Source: an uncultured Acetatifactor sp. (GTDB lineage Bacteria > Bacillota > Clostridia > Lachnospirales > Lachnospiraceae). Taken from it: 29,168 nucleotides of DNA. Where the stretch lies: contig CAJUJU010000052.1 in assembly GCA_910586835.1 (NCBI GenBank), positions 1-29,168 of the forward strand, in the 5' to 3' direction. The translations under genes and the position numbers were made by a program. The notes beneath the pieces are model-generated. The model searched no databases and was not told where the DNA came from. It worked only from the letters and a program-made list of their open reading frames with translations. This document shows positions 25,801-29,168 of this stretch, piece after piece. The stretch's first letter is position 1. Every line of letters begins with the position of its first letter.

Positions 25801-25929
25801 GTGATCCGGGCGGCGCTGGCTCAGATGGGAGTGGGCGGAGACGACAGCTGGGGCGCTCCGGTGCACCCGGAATACCTGCTTCCCGCTGAGGGCAGGCTGG
25901 AGTTTACCTTCTGCATGAAGGGGATTTAG
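22840..25929 (+). CDS. lacZ: Beta-galactosidase, glycoside hydrolase family 2
   Basis: 1029 residues, the size of E. coli LacZ, with no signal peptide, so cytoplasmic. Domain order is jelly-roll sugar-binding (LNGLWKFSYAPN; YVKYFEVPEEW; NGSYVGYSEDSFTPSEFDLT), an Ig-like domain, a TIM barrel, and a C-terminal beta-sandwich (ARYLVPQECGNKTEVR). The barrel carries FKGVNRHEF, RTCHYPDD, the acid/base Glu in WSCGNEAF (E473) and the nucleophile in FICCEYTHAMGNS (E540), counterparts of E. coli E461 and E537. It cleaves lactose or related beta-galactosides. No lactose permease or regulator is next to it. Confidence 0.95.
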   Translation: MNQFDYGKVKNPEFFRENRLEAHSDHVSYRSHEEQREGKTSLRMSLNGLWKFSYAPNYESVIKDFEKLECDCRGWADIRVPAHIQMEGYDAPQYANVQYPWDGREEALPGQIPQRFNPVASYVKYFEVPEEWKGEPVYISFQGVESALALWCNGSYVGYSEDSFTPSEFDLTPYLKEGENKLAAQVFKWCSSSWCEDQDFFRFSGIFRDVYLYTVPGVHIRDMKVQTLLNDSLDQAKLVLELAATAEGQVQVKLLEEGRVYRFDKAFRRNEGQITDTRTAAELSAPLQEETRLVLPVEKPLLWSAEKPNLYKLVLEVCDGEGRLQEVIPVQVGFRRFEIADGLMKLNGQRIVFKGVNRHEFSSRTGRVPNEAELWQDLVTMKQHNINAIRTCHYPDDSRIYDLCDRLGLYMIDECNLESHGSWDSASRGVLPMESIVPGNRPEWNAMMLDRVNSMYQRDKNHPAILIWSCGNEAFGGKNIYDMSQFLRQHDSGRVIHYEGICHDRSYPDTSDVESQMYTKVTDIEKWLEKDRSKPFICCEYTHAMGNSCGAMHKYTELTEREPLYQGGFIWDYVDQSIYKKDRYGKEFQAYGGDFDERPCDYNFSGNGIVYGGDRTASPKMQEVKYNYRNISVEVFEDKFRVINRNLFVSTADFHCFVRLEKEGRIVEERLLDAAVEPGCSGEFALPFTVPQTKGEYVVTVSFCLKEDAAWAAAGHEVAFEQGVFTKTGEIIADRPIEVKKPLQIIRGCYNLGVRGEEFEALFSYGGCGLVSYRYGGRELLKTMPMPNFWRAPVDNDCGNRMMQRCGQWKLASMYVGGAGVSEKNPEVKEEDGCVVVSCRYQMPTSPKAECVLRYQVYGDGTMRITLSMDAVKELGDLPEFGVILKTDADFDHLEWYGNGPEETYADRQMGAKLGIYQNLVSDNLARYLVPQECGNKTEVRYAKVTDAKGRGLLFAGKGMSFSALPWTPHELENAAHANELPQVHYTVIRAALAQMGVGGDDSWGAPVHPEYLLPAEGRLEFTFCMKGI

Positions 25930-25981
25930 GGGAATTTTGAACAGAATCTTAAAAAAAGCTCGAAAAATTTTAAAAAAGATA

Positions 25982-26010
25982 TTGCTTTTTTTCCCGGGAC
26001 ACGTTATAAT
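25982..26010 (+). promoter_or_regulatory. tRNA promoter
   Basis: TTGCTT (25982-25987), a 17-base spacer and perfect TATAAT (26005-26010) end 13 bases before the tRNA. Confidence 0.9.
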
Positions 26011-26023
26011 ACTAAATGTGTCT

Positions 26024-26098
26024 CGGGGTGTGGCTCAGCTTGGTTAGAGCGCCATCTTAGGGAGGTGGAGGTCGCGAGTTCGAATCCCGCCACTCCGA
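26024..26098 (+). tRNA. tRNA-Pro, anticodon AGG
   Basis: 75 nt without CCA. Acceptor CGGGGTG pairs with CACTCCG (one G-T), discriminator A. D arm GCTC/GAGC, anticodon stem CCATC/GGTGG with loop TTAGGGA, so the anticodon AGG is at 26059-26061. T arm GCGAG/CCCGC contains one A-C mismatch. CGGGG with discriminator A is typical of proline tRNAs. Promoter and terminator flank it, so it appears to be a stand-alone unit. Confidence 0.93.
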
Positions 26099-26109
26099 CG
26101 AAATAAGGA

Positions 26110-26150
26110 ACGTCAAATCCATGAATATACAGGGATTTGACGTTTTTTTT
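26110..26150 (+). terminator. Intrinsic terminator after the tRNA
   Basis: ACGTCAAATCC (26110-26120) pairs with GGATTTGACGT (26133-26143) as an 11-bp stem followed by a run of T. Confidence 0.93.
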
Positions 26151-26179
26151 GACTTGATGAGATAAAGGAAGGTGTTATG

Positions 26180-26794
26180 ATGGAGCCGAATACAGAGCGG
26201 TGCGGGTGGTGTCTGTGCAATGAAAAAATGATAAGGTATCATGACGAGGAATGGGGTGTGCCCCTGCATGATGACAGAAAGCAGTTTGAATTCCTGATGA
26301 TGGAAGCCATGCAGTGCGGCCTGAACTGGAATATGATGATTCAAAAGAGAGAAGTGTTCAGAGGGTGCTTTGACGACTTTGATTATGAGAAGGTGGCGTC
26401 CTACACAGAGACGGACATTCAGCGGATTCTGGAAACGGAAGGGATGATCCGGTCCCGGAGGAAGATTGAAGCAGTCATTCGGAATGCACAGTGCTTTTTG
26501 AAAGTGAGGGAGGAATTCGGCACCTTCAGTGATTATCTGTGGGGATTTTCAAAAGGGAAGACGATTCTGTATCTGGGACATCAGAAGGGCGGTCTTCCGG
26601 CAAAAAACGGCCTTTCTGATGCGATCAGCGGGGATCTAAAAAAGAGGGGATTTTGTTATCTGGGATCGGTAACAGTGTATTCTCATCTGCAGGCCTGCGG
26701 GATGGTCAACGATCATGCAGAAGGGTGCTTCCGGTATCAACAGGTTATGGAAGGACATCCCACTGTTCGGAAGCGCAGGGATCAGGAAGGGTAA
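26180..26794 (+). CDS. tag: DNA-3-methyladenine glycosylase I
   Basis: 204 residues from ATG 26180; the adjacent ATG at 26177 is equally readable, with GGAAGG four or seven bases upstream. It removes 3-methyladenine from alkylated DNA. Family marks are RCGWC and YHDEEWGVP at the N-terminus, MEAMQCGLNW (helix with the catalytic-pocket Glu and Trp), and the zinc ligands in the C-terminal NDHAEGCFRY. Length matches the family. Stand-alone gene behind the tRNA terminator. Confidence 0.95.
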   Translation: MEPNTERCGWCLCNEKMIRYHDEEWGVPLHDDRKQFEFLMMEAMQCGLNWNMMIQKREVFRGCFDDFDYEKVASYTETDIQRILETEGMIRSRRKIEAVIRNAQCFLKVREEFGTFSDYLWGFSKGKTILYLGHQKGGLPAKNGLSDAISGDLKKRGFCYLGSVTVYSHLQACGMVNDHAEGCFRYQQVMEGHPTVRKRRDQEG

Positions 26795-26904
26795 ACAGAT
26801 TGTACTGCTTTGAGCAGCGCGAGTCACATGGTTTAGGTCTATTTGGCTCGAGGCGGATATAAGTTGGCGCAAAAGGAGTCGGACCAGGAAGAAGGGAAAA
26901 GGAA

Positions 26905-28395
26905 GTGCAGAAAACAGAGATGGGCACAGAGCAGAAAAAAGTTGGGAACAAAGGGCAAAAGAGGGCGAGGAATGTTTCTGTCAGCCTGTGTCCGGTTGCG
27001 GGAAAGTGCGGCGGTTGTCAGTGGATAAACAGGAGTTACCAGGAGCAGTTGGAGGCCAAGGAGACGGAACTGCGCAGACTGATGGAGCCATATTGCAGGC
27101 CGGAGCGGATGATCGGCATGGATCAGCCTGCCCATTATCGAAACAAGGTACATGCGGCATTTGGCGAGGACAGGCGGCACAATGCGATTTCCGGCATTTA
27201 TGAGGAGAAGAGCCACAGGATTGTGCCGGTAGACAGCTGTTATCTGGAGAATGAAAAGGCCGATGAGATCATTGTCACAATCCGAGGGCTGCTGAAATCT
27301 TTTAAGATACGTCCCTACAATGAAGATACGGGCTATGGTCTTCTGCGTCATGTATTGATCCGCACGGGCCACGCCACCGGGGAGATCATGGTGGTGTTGG
27401 TGCTGGGATCACCGATCATGCCCTCCAAAAACAATTTTGTGAAGGCCTTGTTAAAAATCCACCCGGAGATTACCACTATCGTTGTCAACGTCAACGACCG
27501 CAGTACCGGTATGGTGCTGGGAGACAAAGGGCAGGTGATCTACGGGAAGGGTTATATTGAGGACGTGCTTTGCGGAAAAACCTTCCGCATTTCTCCGAAA
27601 TCCTTCTATCAGGTCAATCCGGTGCAAACCGAAAAGTTGTACAGGAAGGCCATGGAATACGCAGGAATTACCGGCAGTGAGACAGTGGTGGATGCCTACT
27701 GCGGAACGGGAACCATCGGCATGATCGCGGCGGAGTCCGCAGGCAGGGTCATCGGTGTGGAACTGAATCCGGATGCGGTGAGGGACGCCCGCAGCAATGC
27801 GAAGCAAAACGGGATATCCAACATAGAATTCTATCGGAATGACGCGGGGAAATTTCTGGTGGAGATGGCAGAGCAGGGGGCAATGGCCGATGTGGTTCTC
27901 ATGGATCCGCCCCGCAGCGGCAGCAGCGAAGCGTTTTTAAACGCTGTGGGGCGGTTGTCTCCCCGGCGGGTGGTGTACATCTCCTGCAATCCTGAGACGC
28001 TGGTGCGGGATCTGAAGGTGCTGACGAAAAAGGGCTACCTGGTGGAAAAGTGCGTGGGGGTGGATATGTTTCCGTTTACGGAGCATGTGGAGACGGTATG
28101 TTTATTGTCCAAACTTCATTCAGACCAACATATCGAGGTTGAGCTTCAGATGGACGAGCTTGATTTGACGTCTGCGGAGAGCAAAGCCACCTATGAGGAA
28201 ATCAAGGATTATGTGTTGGAGCATAGTGGATTGAAAGTCAGTAGTTTGTATATAGCACAGGTAAAGGAGAAGTGCGGAATTATTGAGAGAGTGAATTATA
28301 ATCTGCCAAAATCAGAAAATTCCAGACAGTCGAAATGCCCGCCAGAGAAAGAAGCGGCGATAAGGGAGGCATTAGGATATTTCCATATGATTTGA
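26905..28395 (+). CDS. rlmD: RlmD/RumA-type 23S rRNA (uracil-5-)-methyltransferase with extra C-terminal tail
   Basis: 496 residues from GTG 26905 (ATG 26920 is possible). It uses SAM to methylate uracil C5 in 23S rRNA. An Fe-S cluster motif is visible (C29, C35, C38 in CPVAGKCGGC, and C112 in DSCYLE), as in RlmD-type enzymes. The methyltransferase domain has VDAYCGTGTIGM, MDPPRSGSS and the catalytic Cys in ISCNPETLVRDL (C361). The normal end of the family is near VETVCLLS (residue ~400). The last ~95 residues (from KLHSDQHIEVEL to ALGYFHMI) are an added tail with different codon use. Such tails are known to me from Firmicutes where a conjugative element has inserted in the 3' end of this gene and supplies a new, in-frame ending. 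Confidence 0.92.
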   Translation: MQKTEMGTEQKKVGNKGQKRARNVSVSLCPVAGKCGGCQWINRSYQEQLEAKETELRRLMEPYCRPERMIGMDQPAHYRNKVHAAFGEDRRHNAISGIYEEKSHRIVPVDSCYLENEKADEIIVTIRGLLKSFKIRPYNEDTGYGLLRHVLIRTGHATGEIMVVLVLGSPIMPSKNNFVKALLKIHPEITTIVVNVNDRSTGMVLGDKGQVIYGKGYIEDVLCGKTFRISPKSFYQVNPVQTEKLYRKAMEYAGITGSETVVDAYCGTGTIGMIAAESAGRVIGVELNPDAVRDARSNAKQNGISNIEFYRNDAGKFLVEMAEQGAMADVVLMDPPRSGSSEAFLNAVGRLSPRRVVYISCNPETLVRDLKVLTKKGYLVEKCVGVDMFPFTEHVETVCLLSKLHSDQHIEVELQMDELDLTSAESKATYEEIKDYVLEHSGLKVSSLYIAQVKEKCGIIERVNYNLPKSENSRQSKCPPEKEAAIREALGYFHMI

Positions 28396-28439
28396 TGATT
28401 GCTTAGAAAAGGAGGAGTTTTTCTCTTTGATTTACACCT

Positions 28440-28469
28440 TTGAGTGCTATCGTCATTTTCTTGTATAAT
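28440..28469 (+). promoter_or_regulatory. Promoter of the small element ORF
   Basis: TTGAGT (28440-28445), an 18-base spacer and perfect TATAAT (28464-28469), 26 bases before ATG 28496. Confidence 0.7.
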
Positions 28470-28495
28470 GAAGCCAAGAAAGGACGGTGAGCTTT

Positions 28496-28675
28496 ATGAG
28501 AGAAAAGAAAAATCATTTGTATGTGGATAGCCAAGAACGGAGCATTTTACTACATAGCCTTGTGGAGCTGAAAAACCAGCTCATTCAGCAGGGCAGATAT
28601 ACAGACTGCGTTGACGAACTGATATTTAAGGTCGTAAACGCACCAGTAAAGAGAATGAAAATTGAATATGTCTAA
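28496..28675 (+). CDS. Small conserved protein of Tn1549-like elements
   Basis: 59 residues from ATG 28496; AAAGGACGGTGAG precedes it, and an upstream in-frame GTG at 28487 falls within that site. The sequence (MREKKNHLYVDSQERSILL, then GRYTDCVDELIFKV) resembles small ORFs I associate with the left end of Tn1549/CTn-type elements. No membrane segment; function unknown. Its own promoter lies just upstream and a terminator hairpin just downstream. Confidence 0.75.
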   Translation: MREKKNHLYVDSQERSILLHSLVELKNQLIQQGRYTDCVDELIFKVVNAPVKRMKIEYV

Positions 28676-28687
28676 GGCACATCACAG

Positions 28688-28731
28688 AGCCGCTTATTCT
28701 TATTTATTTTTAAGAGTAGGCGGCTTTTTTG
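28688..28731 (+). terminator. Intrinsic terminator or attenuator between small ORF and parA
   Basis: A 15-bp stem (28688-28702 with 28711-28725, two G-T pairs) has an 8-base loop and a T-run. It ends about 80 bases ahead of parA. Confidence 0.85.
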
Positions 28732-28809
28732 CGTTCTGTCGTTCTCTGATATTGTTACATAGCCACCTTGACAAAGTGGCTAAATCTATGCGAAAGGAGG
28801 ACGCACCCT

Positions 28810-29168
28810 ATGTCAAATTGCAAAGTGATTGCTTTAACCAACCAGAAAGGCGGCGTCGGCAAGACCACCACGGCGGTCAATCTGGGAGTAACTCTGGCAC
28901 AGCAGGGTAAGAAAGTCCTGCTCATTGATGCCGATGCACAGGCAAATTTAACTATGTCGCTCGGTTACAGCCGACCAGACGATTTACCCAATACGCTCTC
29001 AACCATTATGCAGGATATTATTGATGATAAATCCGTCGATGTTTCCAAAAGCATCCTGCACCATGACGAGGGAGTTGACCTGCTCCCATCCAACATTGAA
29101 CTGTCGGGCTTGGAAGTAAGGCTCATCAATGCCATAAGCCGTGAAAGCGTGCTGAAAACCTGCATCAA
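28810..29168 (+). CDS. parA: ParA/Soj-family ATPase, 3' end cut by window
   Basis: 119 codons are visible. ATG 28810 follows AAAGGAGGA. The deviant Walker A KGGVGKTT (residues 13-20) and DADAQANLT (Walker A') define a ParA/MinD-type ATPase. In conjugative elements it helps maintain or segregate the circular form, usually with a ParB gene next to it, which would lie right of this window. Confidence 0.95.
   Translation, partial: MSNCKVIALTNQKGGVGKTTTAVNLGVTLAQQGKKVLLIDADAQANLTMSLGYSRPDDLPNTLSTIMQDIIDDKSVDVSKSILHHDEGVDLLPSNIELSGLEVRLINAISRESVLKTCI

Larger units (their letters stand above)
28100..29168 (+). mobile_element. Left end of an integrative conjugative element in rlmD (partial)
   Basis: The methyltransferase reading frame changes character at about 28095-28110, becoming AT-richer with a tail of element type. 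It is followed by a small ORF and a ParA gene in the arrangement typical of Tn1549-like elements. The left attachment site should lie near CATGTGGAGACGGTATG (28084-28100). The other end and the recombinase are outside the window, so the exact boundary cannot be set. Confidence 0.65.

Noticed and set aside
24289..25866. 525-residue minus-strand ORF, with another of 416 residues at 22975-24225
   Set aside because: Both are opposite the GH2 beta-galactosidase whose catalytic motifs are intact; no start signals or recognisable domains.
25950..25992. AAAAAAAGC ... GCTTTTTTT pairing as a terminator for the beta-galactosidase gene
   Set aside because: The stem is almost all A-T with a 25-base loop and overlaps the tRNA promoter -35; too weak to call.
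28662..28910. 82-residue ORF overlapping parA
   Set aside because: It runs through the terminator hairpin and the start of parA in another frame, and the ParA frame has clear motifs.

Overview
The window looks like a chromosomal segment from a gut-type Clostridia, most likely Lachnospiraceae. Supporting signs are strong AGGAGG ribosome binding sites, a SpoIIE/SpoIIAA/SpoIIAB-style regulatory set, zf-HC2 anti-sigma and ECF sigma genes of the clostridial kind, a tRNA without encoded CCA, and the edge of a Tn1549-like conjugative element on the right. Family and organism calls come from reading the sequence by eye; no database search was run.

Region 1 (1-9504) is the least explained part. Four large genes run left to right: a Lys/Glu-rich coiled-coil protein (cut by the window edge), a 770-aa protein of unknown family, a protein with a HipA/PI3-4-kinase-like catalytic core, and an 809-aa paralogue of the 770-aa protein. 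All four end in Lys/Arg-rich tails. A perfect bidirectional terminator separates them from two small convergent genes for two-helix membrane proteins that resemble VirB2/TrbC pilins. This is the best candidate here for an undescribed system.

Region 2 (9505-16670) is a rightward operon: two STAS-domain anti-sigma-factor antagonists, a single-module NRPS (C-A-T-R, reductive release), a membrane-anchored SpoIIE/RsbU-type phosphatase and an RsbW/SpoIIAB-type kinase. A complete partner-switching set therefore brackets a small-molecule synthetase, and no cognate sigma factor is present.

Region 3 (16654-21195) runs leftward. Three membrane proteins and one ABC ATPase form a transporter operon, followed by an ECF sigma factor and a membrane zf-HC2 anti-sigma factor. 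The sigma/anti-sigma pair has its own good promoter inside the 3' end of the ATPase gene. A possible ECF-type promoter lies in front of the transporter operon.

Region 4 (21197-28395) holds housekeeping and metabolic genes: an M20-family PepD-like dipeptidase, a GH2 beta-galactosidase, tRNA-Pro(AGG) with clear promoter and terminator, DNA-3-methyladenine glycosylase I, and an RlmD/RumA-type 23S rRNA uracil methyltransferase. The last gene carries an extra C-terminal tail of about 95 residues.

Region 5 (about 28100-29168) reads as the left end of an integrative conjugative element inserted in the 3' end of the methyltransferase gene. It has a small conserved element ORF, a hairpin terminator and the start of a ParA ATPase gene that runs off the window. 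No stretch above 300 bases lacks a gene.
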